From assembly GCA_964537715.1 (NCBI GenBank), contig CAZIAH010000014.1:1-51611 (forward strand): DNA of 51,611 nucleotides. Reading direction: 5' to 3'. A program made the position numbers and the translations under genes. The notes under the pieces are model-generated. The model made no database searches. It was not told the origin of the DNA and saw only the letters and a program-made list of their open reading frames with translations. The DNA is from CAZTZL01 sp964537715 (GTDB taxonomy: Bacteria > Zhuqueibacterota > QNDG01 > DSAB01). Below, piece by piece: positions 34,742 through 43,464 of this stretch (positions within the stretch are counted from its first letter, which is position 1; the number at the start of each line of letters is the position of its first letter).

Positions 34742-35816
34742 GCTGTTTGAATCCTGAATAAGTTTTCATTGGGACTACTTTTTGAACCACTTTCATCACA
34801 TCGTCCACAGACAACGTTTTCATGCAAATCAGTTCATCACAGGTCAACCGGTTGCAGCCGAGACAGGTCAGACCCTTTTTATAAGCCACATCATTTCCCG
34901 GACCGAACGGCCCCTGAAGTCTCCACGAAGTCGGGCCGAAAATGCCGATGGTTTTTGTCCCCACTGCCGCAGAAATGTGCATGGGACCCGAATCATTGGC
35001 AATCACCAAATCGCATCGGGACAGCAAAGCGCCCAATTCTTTAAGAGACATTTCCGGTGCCAGAACCGGAAATGTCCGGGCAAGCGAACAAACCTTCTCA
35101 GCATGATGCTGCTCCCCGGGACCCCAGAGAAGGATCACGGTAGCATGATACGCTTCGGACAACTGATCTGCCAGTTCTGCAAAATGATCCAGCCCCCAGC
35201 GCTTCGCTTTCCAACTCCCCCAGGGATGCATCCCGATGAGGAATGGTTCTCGTATTTGCAGGGCATCGATCCAGCGATCTATTTTCTCTTCCGCTTCTGC
35301 GGGAATAGGAAATTGAGGAAATCGATGAACGATGGGAATATTCAGTTTCCGAAGTGCGTCTAAATTGAAATCGACTTCATGAACGCGATCTCCGCGCGGT
35401 TTGACGCGTATATTGTATGCGTATTTTCTGCCCCGAAAATCAAATCCCACGCGATATTTCGCTCCGGTCATCCACGTCAAAAAAGCACTCCTTGGATTTC
35501 CGAACAGATCAAAAACCAAATCGTACTTTTCTTTTCGTAAATTCTGCACGAAACGAATCGATTCGATGGTTCGTTTGATGAGGGACAATTGCTTTGTTTT
35601 TTTGGCCGGCAGCACGATCACTTGGTCGATGCTTTCATTTCTCGCGATGACTTCTTTGCCTGCCGGTTCAACGGCAAAATGGATCGCAGCGGACCGAAAA
35701 GCCTTTTTCAAATTCGGAATGACCGCCGTCGAGAGAACCACATCGCCAATAGCCCGCAATTTGATGATCAATATCTTACGAACGGAACCTTGTATCATTT
35801 TTCGTTGTACACTCAA
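34722..35816 (-). CDS. GT9 heptosyltransferase-like protein (second copy)
   Basis: This 364-residue protein has a GT-B fold: RKILIIKLRAIGDVVLSTAVIPNLKKAF at the N-terminus, ASWKAKRWGLDHFAELAD-like nucleotide-sugar region (GSWKAKRWGLDHF), and VIANDSGPMHISAAVGTKTIGIFGPTS in the C-terminal half. A Cys cluster (CLGCNRLTCDELICMKTL) near the C-terminus matches that of the first GT9. It starts at TTG 35814-35816, overlapping the PHP gene stop (TTGA). Predicted to transfer a heptose or similar sugar to the LPS inner core. Confidence 0.9.
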   Translation of the reverse strand: MSVQRKMIQGSVRKILIIKLRAIGDVVLSTAVIPNLKKAFRSAAIHFAVEPAGKEVIARNESIDQVIVLPAKKTKQLSLIKRTIESIRFVQNLRKEKYDLVFDLFGNPRSAFLTWMTGAKYRVGFDFRGRKYAYNIRVKPRGDRVHEVDFNLDALRKLNIPIVHRFPQFPIPAEAEEKIDRWIDALQIREPFLIGMHPWGSWKAKRWGLDHFAELADQLSEAYHATVILLWGPGEQHHAEKVCSLARTFPVLAPEMSLKELGALLSRCDLVIANDSGPMHISAAVGTKTIGIFGPTSWRLQGPFGPGNDVAYKKGLTCLGCNRLTCDELICMKTLSVDDVMKVVQKVVPMKTYSGFKQHELRQA

Positions 35817-36649
35817 CTTGATCCCACTCCGGCTCTCTGTTTGATCGCTTCGAGAATCGAATAGGGAACATTATATTTGCCGATGCAAATTTCTCCGCTC
35901 CTCCCGCCGTGACAATCGGAACCGCCGGAGATCAAAAGACCATGCTCCCTGACAATATCCTGAAGATGGCGCATTCGATTTTGATCCAGTTTCGGATGAT
36001 AAATTTCAATTCCGTCCAAACCCGCCTTGATCAGTCTGAATATCATATCATCATGAATCGCATAACTCGGATGTGCCAAAAAAGAAAGGCCTCCGGCTTC
36101 CGAAATCAGCCGGATCGCCTCTTCCGGTACAATCTGGTACTTCTCTTCATACGCCTTCGATCCGTAACCGATATATTTATGAAACGCTTCCTGAAATGTT
36201 TCGATATATCCCTTTTCCATTAAGATTTCGGCCAAATGGGGTCTTCCGATGCAGTTCCCCTTGGCCCGCCCCTCGACTTCATCCATTGAAACGTGAATCC
36301 CCAGATTATTCAGGTTCTTAACCATCTTTTCTGCCCGCTTGTACCGTTCTTTTCGAAACAGAACCAGATACTTTTTAAATTTCGGAGATTCCATATCAAA
36401 ATAGTAGCCGATGACATGAATATCTCTGCCGTCACATTGACTGCTCAATTCCACACCCGGCACAATTTCCACATCTTCAATTTTTCCCGCTTCGATAGCA
36501 GGAACGATTCCCTCTACTGTATCATGATCGACGATTCCTACGGCTTTCAATCCCGATGCTTTCGCCTCCTTCACCATTTCATGAGGACTCAGTAAACCAT
36601 CCGAATAATTGGTATGAAGATGTAAATCAACCCAGTTTTCTTCCGTCAT
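35813..36649 (-). CDS. PHP-domain phosphoesterase (YciV/RNase AM-like)
   Basis: This 278-residue protein carries the four PHP metal motifs: DLHLHTNYSDG (9-19), VDHDTVEG, HVIGYYFD and a final GGSDCHGG. SFLAHPSY supplies another His. Family members include 5'-3' exoribonuclease/3',5'-bisphosphate phosphatases of the YciV/RNase AM type, and this protein has the right length and no extra domain. It is the first gene of a probable PHP-GT9-GT2-GT9-GT2 unit with overlapping ends, but its role with the glycosyltransferases is not obvious. Confidence 0.9.
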   Translation of the reverse strand: MTEENWVDLHLHTNYSDGLLSPHEMVKEAKASGLKAVGIVDHDTVEGIVPAIEAGKIEDVEIVPGVELSSQCDGRDIHVIGYYFDMESPKFKKYLVLFRKERYKRAEKMVKNLNNLGIHVSMDEVEGRAKGNCIGRPHLAEILMEKGYIETFQEAFHKYIGYGSKAYEEKYQIVPEEAIRLISEAGGLSFLAHPSYAIHDDMIFRLIKAGLDGIEIYHPKLDQNRMRHLQDIVREHGLLISGGSDCHGGRSGEICIGKYNVPYSILEAIKQRAGVGSS

Positions 36650-36756
36650 AAGATCTCTCTTTCACAAGTTTTTATACGCATAACTTTCCATTTAAACGAT
36701 TGAGTTACATTTCGAACCAATTCCTTTTGACGATTCCCGTACGACTAATATTTTTC

Positions 36757-36785
36757 TTGACTTTTAGATACAAATGTCGTAATTA
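36757..36785 (+). promoter_or_regulatory. Candidate promoter for the small lipoprotein gene
   Basis: TTGACT (36757-36762), 17-base spacer and TAATTA (36780-36785) lie about 45 bases before the ATG at 36830. The -35 box and spacing are the same as those proposed for the histidine kinase gene. Confidence 0.4.
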
Positions 36786-36829
36786 TATCAACCAATGCTA
36801 TTTTCCGTTTTTTCGGGAAACGAACATCC

Positions 36830-37162
36830 ATGAAACCTGTTATTTTCATATTTATCATTTTTCTATTTCTGTCATGCAGTAGAGACCGGCATTCTCATCT
36901 GCCTGCAAAATACCAGCGATTCGTCCACGTTTACACAGAACTCCTCAAACTGAAGGAGAAGAATATCAGCCCTCAAGAAGCTTATATCGATTCATCCATC
37001 GCTGTTTTACATAAATACCAATACACTCAAGAAGAATACGACCAGACTCTTGCCTATTTCAACAAAAAACCGAAACGCTGGAAAGTATTCTACGAAGAAG
37101 TGCTTGAGCAGCTAAAAAGAGATAACGCTTCTACATCTCCTCAACACAAAAAGCATCAATAA
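36830..37162 (+). CDS. Small lipoprotein, DUF4296-like
   Basis: This 110-residue protein has a hydrophobic signal ending in the lipobox LSCS (Cys16), then a mostly helical, charged domain: YTELLKLKEKNISPQEAYIDSS and YTQEEYDQTLAYFNKKPKRWKVFYEEV. The pattern of a helical lipoprotein with a tandem repeat of short helices and the ending of this kind is like DUF4296 lipoproteins of FCB bacteria. The lipid anchor would hold it on the periplasmic side of a membrane. It is a single gene, convergent with hypE. Confidence 0.75.
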   Translation: MKPVIFIFIIFLFLSCSRDRHSHLPAKYQRFVHVYTELLKLKEKNISPQEAYIDSSIAVLHKYQYTQEEYDQTLAYFNKKPKRWKVFYEEVLEQLKRDNASTSPQHKKHQ

Positions 37163-37252
37163 TGTAATAAAAAAAAATGTATAAAATCCAATATTTTTTT
37201 AAAATATTTAAATTGAACGATTCCTGCAAAACAAACCCGATCTATATCCCGT

Positions 37253-38248
37253 CTAACAAATTCTTGGAAGCTGTTCTCCGCTCAGCATGTCCAGAATGCG
37301 GTGGCTGCCGATTTTCGTTCGAAGGGTCACCCTGCCTTTGGATGATTCAATGACCCTCCCGATGATTTTACTTTTTTTGCCATAGGGTGTATTTTTCATT
37401 CTCTTCACCAGCAATTCCGCATCCGCCGGATGGACACAAGCGACAAGAACGCCTTCATTTGCCACGTAAAGCGGATCGAAACCTAGGATTTCGCAGGCGC
37501 CCTGAACCTCTTCGGAAACAGGGATTTCCTCCTCGTTCAATTCGATGCTGATTTTGGAACTGTGAGCAATTTCATTTAATACGGTCACGAGGCCGCCACG
37601 GGTCGCATCCCGCATGGCGTGAATCCGGTCCGATGCTTCGAACATCCTTTCTGTCAAATGATTCAGAGGAGCCACATCCGACTGGATCTGACTTTTGAAA
37701 CCCAGATTCTGCCGGGAAGTCACGATGGCCATTCCGTGATTCCCCAGCGGGCCATTTACGATAATCCGATCCCCGATCCTCGCCTTGGTCCCTGAAATTT
37801 CAACGTGACTCCGAAGGATTCCAATACCGGACGTGTTGATAAAAACACCATCTGCACTGCCGTGTTCGACCACTTTGGTATCCCCGGTGACGATCAGTAC
37901 ATCGGCCTCGTCCGCGGTTTTTCTGATGGATAGTGCAATGCGCTTTAACTGTTGAATGGGAAATCCTTCTTCAATGATAAAACCGATGCTCAAATAGAGC
38001 GGCTTCGCTCCAACAACAGAAAGATCGTTCACCGTTCCGCAGACCGCGAGCCGCCCGATATCCCCTCCAGGAAAGAAAATCGGATCGACAACGAATGAAT
38101 CGGTCGTAAAGGCAAGTTCCGATTCGGACAGTTCGAGCCGGGCACTGTCATCGAGAACATTCAAATAGCGATTCCCAAAAACCGGCAGAAATACCTCTTC
38201 GATGAGTTGACGGGCAAGCCTTCCCCCTCCGCCATGAGCCAGCCTCAC
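37253..38248 (-). CDS. hypE: Hydrogenase maturation protein HypE
   Basis: This 331-residue protein has RLAHGGGGRLARQLIEEVF at the N-terminus, the PurM-like ATP-binding segments VVGAKPLYLSIGF, VTGDTKVVEHGSADGVF and DATRGGLVTVLNEIA, and the invariant C-terminal Cys in PRIC, which is carbamoylated by HypF and dehydrated to thiocyanate for the Fe-CN ligand of NiFe hydrogenases. Annotated here from GTG 38246-38248, but no ribosome binding site fits it; AGGAG at 38273-38277 points instead to ATT 38264-38266, six codons upstream and in frame. Confidence 0.95.
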   Translation of the reverse strand: MRLAHGGGGRLARQLIEEVFLPVFGNRYLNVLDDSARLELSESELAFTTDSFVVDPIFFPGGDIGRLAVCGTVNDLSVVGAKPLYLSIGFIIEEGFPIQQLKRIALSIRKTADEADVLIVTGDTKVVEHGSADGVFINTSGIGILRSHVEISGTKARIGDRIIVNGPLGNHGMAIVTSRQNLGFKSQIQSDVAPLNHLTERMFEASDRIHAMRDATRGGLVTVLNEIAHSSKISIELNEEEIPVSEEVQGACEILGFDPLYVANEGVLVACVHPADAELLVKRMKNTPYGKKSKIIGRVIESSKGRVTLRTKIGSHRILDMLSGEQLPRIC

Positions 38249-38272
38249 CTGTTCTGTCTTTGGAATGATTGT

Positions 38273-38277
38273 CTCCT
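38273..38277 (-). promoter_or_regulatory. Ribosome binding site that suggests a non-canonical ATT start for hypE
   Basis: AGGAG spans the last bases of hypD. The only codon at proper spacing (six bases) is ATT at 38264-38266, in frame with hypE and giving MPKTEQVRLAHGGGG; the GTG start is 24 bases away. Confidence 0.4.
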
Positions 38278-39370
38278 AATTCTTTTGAAAAGATTGATAC
38301 TTGTAATAGGCGGCACATGTACCTTCCGTCGAAACCATACAGGCGCCAATAGGAGAGTCCGGGGTACATTCCTTTTCGAAAAGAGAACATTCCGGAGGCC
38401 GAATTCTTCCACGGAGCACCTCTCCGCATCGACACGACCGGTGTTCCCGTGTCGGTTCCACCTGCACGGGAATTTGAACCGATGCATCCCACTGTTGATA
38501 GCTTTCACGAATTTTAAGCCCGCTCTGGGGAATGGTTCCGATTCCGCGCCATTCGGAATCACATGACTCGAATACTTCCGAAAGTAACCCTTTTGCTTTC
38601 CGGTTTCCTTCGTGTTGTACCACCCTCGAATATTCATTCTCCACGGAAGGACTGCCATTCTGCACCTGTTGCACAAGCAGTAAAATGGATTGAAGTACAT
38701 CGAGCGGTTCGAATCCGGCGATCACACATCCGATCCGATACGTGTTGACGATGGGGTAATAGACATCGGAACCGATGATGGTGCTGACATGTCCGGGACA
38801 AAGGTAACCGTCAATACGGACTTCACCCCGGCTCAACGCACTCATAGCGGGCGGCATGGTTTTATGGGCACAAAGTACCTGGTAATTTTCAAAAAACAGA
38901 CGCTTGGCTTCCAGTATGGAAGCCGCTACGGTGGGCGCTGTCGTTTCGAAGCCAATCCCCAAAAATACAACTTTTTTCGCGGGATGCATCCGGGCCAGTT
39001 CCAATGCATCGAGTGTAGAACCGACAACCTGGACATCGCCTCCCCTGGCCCGCTCCGTTTCGAGACTCGATGTCGAACCGGGAACCTTGATCATATCTCC
39101 GAAGGTGGCAATGATCACATCCGGACGGCGGGATAGGGCAATCGCCGTATCCACGAACCGGTTCGGTGTCACACAAACCGGACATCCCGGTCCGGAAATT
39201 AAAGTAATGTTTTCCGGCAGCATCTCCCGAATTCCGTTCCGCGCGATGGTCATGGTATGGGTACCGCAGACTTCCATAAATGTCATCTTCTGTCGACCAG
39301 CCGTCCGGCGAATCTTCTCGGCCAGACGCTGTGCAACATCGGTTTGACGAAATTCATCGATGAATTTCAA
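38276..39370 (-). CDS. hypD: Hydrogenase maturation protein HypD
   Basis: This 364-residue protein is the scaffold for Fe(CN)2CO assembly with HypC. Conserved Cys motifs: EVCGTHTM, SGPGCPVCVTP, and the C-terminal [4Fe-4S] set (CRCGEVLRG, PPECSLFEKECTPDSPIGACM, EGTCAAYY). Further HypD markers are GIGFETTAPT and LCAHKTMPPAM. It starts at TTG 39368-39370, overlapping the hypC stop (TTGA) with GGAG eight bases upstream. Ends directly before hypE. Confidence 0.97.
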   Translation of the reverse strand: MKFIDEFRQTDVAQRLAEKIRRTAGRQKMTFMEVCGTHTMTIARNGIREMLPENITLISGPGCPVCVTPNRFVDTAIALSRRPDVIIATFGDMIKVPGSTSSLETERARGGDVQVVGSTLDALELARMHPAKKVVFLGIGFETTAPTVAASILEAKRLFFENYQVLCAHKTMPPAMSALSRGEVRIDGYLCPGHVSTIIGSDVYYPIVNTYRIGCVIAGFEPLDVLQSILLLVQQVQNGSPSVENEYSRVVQHEGNRKAKGLLSEVFESCDSEWRGIGTIPQSGLKIRESYQQWDASVQIPVQVEPTREHRSCRCGEVLRGRIRPPECSLFEKECTPDSPIGACMVSTEGTCAAYYKYQSFQKN

Positions 39371-39585
39371 CCGAGATTCTCCATCTCACGAAATAGGGCC
39401 AACGTTTCCAGAGCGTCTTTTTCATCTAGTTTCTGGATGGCAAAACCCGCATGAACAATGAGATAATCTCCCGCTTTCACATCTTCCACAAGCTGCAGTC
39501 CCACCTCCCTCCGTACATTTCCAACCTCGACCAGACCCATCTCTCCCTTAATTTTAATCAATTTCATTGGAATTGCGAGACACAT
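39367..39585 (-). CDS. hypC: Hydrogenase maturation chaperone HypC/HybG
   Basis: I place the start at ATG 39583-39585, because the mature protein of the family must begin MCLAIP with Cys2, which binds the hydrogenase large subunit precursor or HypD. A reading from 39594 would add three residues ahead of this Cys. The 72-residue length and EVGNVRREVGLQLV and GDYLIVHAGFAIQKLD are standard. It overlaps hypD by four bases. Confidence 0.97.
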   Translation of the reverse strand: MCLAIPMKLIKIKGEMGLVEVGNVRREVGLQLVEDVKAGDYLIVHAGFAIQKLDEKDALETLALFREMENLG

Positions 39586-39597
39586 GACTATCAACCT

Positions 39598-40008
39598 TTA
39601 TTGAATGATATGGAAAACGGCCAGTTCATAAATCACCAAACCGAGATAAAAGAGCACCAATCCTCCAGCAATCTCCTCCAAAGCAAAAAGTCCCCCGAAA
39701 ACCCGTCTGTCTCCGTTGCCTAGTAAAAACAGAAGCCCGCCGGCAGTCAAAAAATATTTCACGAAGAAAAAGAATTCATGCCCCATCGAAAGAGCGTAAC
39801 CCATTACTGGATTGGCTTCCCAAGCACCCAAACTCAGAAGAAAAATAGTTGTTGTACCGTCCATCAGGGATAAAAGCAGGACGACAAACATACAGAGAAC
39901 ATACTTCTTCTCAAAAAAAGAAGGATGGGATTTGATCAATTTGAAATGAGGGGCCCGCCGATTTTTTTTCTGTTTTGTTTTTTCGGGCTCAGAAAGAACC
40001 ATCATCAT
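39598..40008 (-). CDS. DUF5658-like small membrane protein
   Basis: This 136-residue protein has a basic N-terminal tail (about 1-35) followed by three to four membrane segments (about 38-60, 70-95, 100-130). The motif MDGTTTIFLLSLGAWEANPVMGYAL has the T-x-x-x-L...G..E.NP pattern of DUF5658 proteins. Function is unknown. It lies 12 bases before hypC and within the hyp cluster, but DUF5658 genes also occur in many other contexts, so a link to hydrogenase maturation is not implied. Confidence 0.75.
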   Translation of the reverse strand: MMMVLSEPEKTKQKKNRRAPHFKLIKSHPSFFEKKYVLCMFVVLLLSLMDGTTTIFLLSLGAWEANPVMGYALSMGHEFFFFVKYFLTAGGLLFLLGNGDRRVFGGLFALEEIAGGLVLFYLGLVIYELAVFHIIQ

Positions 40009-40164
40009 AAAAAATTCAGTTTGTCAGATATTTAAAAAAGTGCAGATAAACGAACACAAACAATATTTTAACTAATAAATTTTTGTTTAAAATCTCCCGA
40101 AAAAGATAGCGAAAACTTCGATATAAATCAAGAAAAATCCTTTGTTTTCTCTTTTGTGCATTAT

Positions 40165-42489
40165 TCATTTTTCAACCATTTGGTATCCTGCAACGACCGC
40201 CTGCCCCAATGCGAGACCGCCGTCATTGGCCGGCACCTGGGAATGGGTTAGTACATGAAACTGATATGTTTTCAGAAGATCAGATAAATTCTCCAGAAGA
40301 AACCGGTTCTGAAAACATCCTCCGCTTAATGCGACTGTATTGAGTCGAAATCTGTCACGTAACATACAGCAGGCATCGAGAAAAAGATGGAGCAGGCCGA
40401 CATGAAATCTCAGGCTGATTTGACCGATGGACACTTTGTTGGAAACATCCTCGACGATTTGCTGGATCACTTTGTCCGGGGAGAAAATCAATGTATCCCG
40501 ATTCTGAATGATTTCGAATTCGTATCTTGATTCCTCTGTGCATTTTTCAGAATGATTATCCATCGCCATTTCCAGTTCCATAGCTGCCTGGCCCTCGAAA
40601 GCAACGACATTTCGAAGTCCGGTCAGAGCGGCCACGCCGTCAAAGAGCCGGCCCAGACTCGACGTCATCACTGGATCGAGTTTGTTCTCGATCATCTTGA
40701 CAATCGTTCGAACAGAATCCCTCCCCACTTCTTTCAAAAAAGGCAGTTTTTTTACATATTGGAAAAAATCTCTATCTTGCGAATGATCTTGCTTTGAAAA
40801 TTCAGCGTATGTATAACTCAAAGCCATACGCCACGGTTCCCGAATCACTTTTTCGCTACCCGGCATGGGACGATAATCAAAGTGTGCTGCACGTTGAAAA
40901 GTTTTAAGATCAGCAATGAGAATTTCTCCGCCCCAGACATGACCGTCCGAACCATATCCTGTGCCATCCAACGCCAATCCGATGACTTTCTCATCACTGC
41001 CGTTTTCCGCAAGACAGGAAGCGATGTGCGCATGGTGGTGCTGTACTCCAATACGCTTGATCCCTTTCTCCTCTAAAGCCCACTGCGTGGACAGATAATC
41101 GGGGTGCAAATCATGGGCCAGAACAACGGGTTGAATTCGAAGAATTTGCTCGAGATGTGCAACGCATTCTTCAAAAAAAGCGAGCGTTTCCGCATTCTCC
41201 AAATCGCCGATATGCTGGCTCATAAAAGCCCGGTCGTCCTGAGTCAGACAGATCGCACTTTTCAGTTCTCCTCCCACTGCCAGAATGGAGGGTATATTTC
41301 GTCTTAGAAATATTGGAACTGGGGCTATTCCACGGGAACGCCGAACCGGCCGAGGAAGAGAACGAATCACACGCGTCACCGAATCGTCGCTCCTGATATA
41401 AATATCGCGGTTGTGCATGAGGAAAAAATCGGCAATGGTTCCCAATCTCCTGACTGCCTCTTCATTTCCAATCGCAATCGGTTCCTCGGAAAGATTGCCG
41501 CTCGTCATGACGAGTGCGGTAAACTTTTCACGTAGAATCAAATAGTGCAGCGGCGTGTAGGGCAGCATCACGCCGAAATAATCATTCTTCGGGGCGACCT
41601 CTTTCGAAAGCGGATGGGACGATTTCTTTTTTAACAGAACGATGGGACGGCGAGGGGAAAAGAGCAAATCCCTTTCTTGATCCGTAGTTTCGGCAAATTT
41701 TGAAATAGCAGAAAGATTCGGCGCCATCACGGCGAGAGGTTTCTCTTCCCGGTGCTTTCTTGCTCTGAGTATAGAGACTGTCCGATGATTCTCTGCATCA
41801 CAGGCCAGATGAAATCCGCCCAATCCTTTAATGGCCACAATTTTCCCGGATTGGAGAAGCCGGACAGTTTCGAGAATTGGATCTTCAATCTGCACCTTTT
41901 GACCTTTCGAATTGGTCAACCAGACTTCGGGGCCACAGACCGGACAAGCGTTGGGCTGGGCATGAAAACGCCGGTTTTCGGGATCATCATATTCTCTTTG
42001 ACATTCGGGGCACATTTTAAAGACCGACATGGTCGTATTGGGCCGGTCGTAAGGAATTTCCTGGAGAATCGTGTACCGGGGACCACAGTTCGTGCAGTTG
42101 ATGAACGGATACTGGTATCTCCGGTCTTCCGGATCGAACAGTTCCCGGAGACAGTCTTCGCAGATTCCAATATCAGGAGAAATCAGAGCAGAGCGTTTCT
42201 CTTTTTTCCGACTGGACAGGATCTGAAATTCGAAATCATTTTGGGGAGAAAGATCGGATGATTCCATTTTAGTGATTCTTGAAGCCGGAGGAATTTGCTT
42301 CGGCAAGACATCCATAAAACGCTCGATCAGATCGGACCTGCCTTCGACTTCGATTTCAACGCCCCGAACCGTATTGAGAACGAATCCTTTCAAATTGAGA
42401 CTCACGGCAAGCCGATACACAAAGGGGCGGAATCCCACTCCCTGTACAATGCCTTGAATTTTGATTTTTTTTCTAACGATCTGAGACAT
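40165..42489 (-). CDS. hypF: Carbamoyltransferase HypF
   Basis: This 774-residue protein makes the CN- ligand precursor from carbamoyl phosphate. Domains in order: acylphosphatase-like (GIVQGVGFRPFVYRLA, about 10-100); two zinc fingers (CEDCLRELFDPE...CTNCGPRY; CPECQREYDDPENRR...ACPVCGP, about 105-185); YrdC-like (about 200-380); Kae1/HypF C-terminal domain (LALDGTGYGSDGHVWGGE; HHHAHIASCLAENG). I start it at ATG 42487-42489; the TTG three codons earlier is weaker. A TATAAT at 42514-42519 may be its -10 box. The structural hydrogenase genes, hypA and hypB are not in this window. Confidence 0.96.
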   Translation of the reverse strand: MSQIVRKKIKIQGIVQGVGFRPFVYRLAVSLNLKGFVLNTVRGVEIEVEGRSDLIERFMDVLPKQIPPASRITKMESSDLSPQNDFEFQILSSRKKEKRSALISPDIGICEDCLRELFDPEDRRYQYPFINCTNCGPRYTILQEIPYDRPNTTMSVFKMCPECQREYDDPENRRFHAQPNACPVCGPEVWLTNSKGQKVQIEDPILETVRLLQSGKIVAIKGLGGFHLACDAENHRTVSILRARKHREEKPLAVMAPNLSAISKFAETTDQERDLLFSPRRPIVLLKKKSSHPLSKEVAPKNDYFGVMLPYTPLHYLILREKFTALVMTSGNLSEEPIAIGNEEAVRRLGTIADFFLMHNRDIYIRSDDSVTRVIRSLPRPVRRSRGIAPVPIFLRRNIPSILAVGGELKSAICLTQDDRAFMSQHIGDLENAETLAFFEECVAHLEQILRIQPVVLAHDLHPDYLSTQWALEEKGIKRIGVQHHHAHIASCLAENGSDEKVIGLALDGTGYGSDGHVWGGEILIADLKTFQRAAHFDYRPMPGSEKVIREPWRMALSYTYAEFSKQDHSQDRDFFQYVKKLPFLKEVGRDSVRTIVKMIENKLDPVMTSSLGRLFDGVAALTGLRNVVAFEGQAAMELEMAMDNHSEKCTEESRYEFEIIQNRDTLIFSPDKVIQQIVEDVSNKVSIGQISLRFHVGLLHLFLDACCMLRDRFRLNTVALSGGCFQNRFLLENLSDLLKTYQFHVLTHSQVPANDGGLALGQAVVAGYQMVEK

Positions 42490-42570
42490 AGTACTCAATC
42501 ATAAAATAGTATAATTATACGCTTTCTATGTGTAAAATCTCCCGAAATGGATAGGAAATTGTTTGAATAA

Positions 42571-42708
42571 GTAAGAATTAAGGGTATCAAATTTCAAAGA
42601 GAATTTTTCCAAACCTTTGACATACCGATCACACCAGTACGGAATGAAGTTTTGACACAAAGAGGTTTTGCTCTGGAAACTTTGGGAGTGAGTGATCAAT
42701 ATGCATAA
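42571..42708 (+). pseudogene. Possible gene remnant, short open frame without a start
   Basis: Between hypF and the CPBP-like gene the plus strand holds 45 sense codons after an in-frame TAA, ending in TAA 42706-42708. The last 30 codons read as normal protein (PITPVRNEVLTQRGFALETL) but there is no ATG, GTG or TTG start with a ribosome binding site at the front. It may be a decayed 3' end of a lost gene, or chance. Confidence 0.2.
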
Positions 42709-42741
42709 ACCCGTATTAAAATTTTAAAAATTTTTATACTA

Positions 42742-43401
42742 TCATTTCATTACGAGATGATCAAACACTTCCTGCCAGGGATCTTTACCCAATATCCATG
42801 CATAAAAAAACACCCCTAACCAACCATGATAGAGCCCAAGGGGCAGAAGGTTTTTTATTCGAATATAATGTACTATGAAAATAATTCCAATAAAGAATGA
42901 ACCCAACATCAGCAACCACTCTGGGTAATGAACTGTAGTAAAAGCCAAAATGCCAATGAGAATCGGAATCACCCGTTTTTCTGATTTACATATCTCTATT
43001 AAATTGTTCACGATCAACACTTGAATTAAAAATTGCTGAACAAGTCCCCATAAAGGATAGAGAGCAAGAGCATACAGCATATGGCGGGTGATTGTGAGAG
43101 ATCCACGATAATAGGCATAGATGAGCATTCCCGTCATCGTACCCAGAAAAAAGACTGACGGTATCCGAAAGGCAATGCTCAGGTTATCAATCCGAAACCC
43201 CCATTGAAAAAGAATCCGGCGCTCACGAACAATTCTGATGACAATATACGAAAGCCAGAAAATACCTGCAATGAATACAAACAACCCTAAATAACCGATA
43301 CCATGAAGAATCCAGTGTAAAATGCCCGTTAATACTACAGCACTGATTTCAAGATAACCACATCGATGTCTCAGATAGTTTTCTTCAATTCTTGGGGGCA
43401 T
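42742..43401 (-). CDS. CPBP-like membrane protein with altered catalytic motif
   Basis: This 219-residue protein has about seven membrane segments. The last half shows the CPBP (Abi/CaaX protease-like) layout: WGLVQQFLIQ at 119-127, in the place of the EExxxR motif; FTTVHYPEWLLM with the conserved His; and GLYHGWLGVF with the last His. The two catalytic Glu are both Gln (Gln122, Gln123) and the Arg is Gln127, so it may not be a protease; it may be a pseudoenzyme or a subgroup with a distinct function. It stands alone between hypF and the PD40-TPR gene. Confidence 0.65.
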   Translation of the reverse strand: MPPRIEENYLRHRCGYLEISAVVLTGILHWILHGIGYLGLFVFIAGIFWLSYIVIRIVRERRILFQWGFRIDNLSIAFRIPSVFFLGTMTGMLIYAYYRGSLTITRHMLYALALYPLWGLVQQFLIQVLIVNNLIEICKSEKRVIPILIGILAFTTVHYPEWLLMLGSFFIGIIFIVHYIRIKNLLPLGLYHGWLGVFFYAWILGKDPWQEVFDHLVMK

Positions 43402-43464
43402 GAGATCGATAATTTGCTATCTATTCTGGGAAAAAGGAAAAAGTATTTGTAGATGAATATTTCT

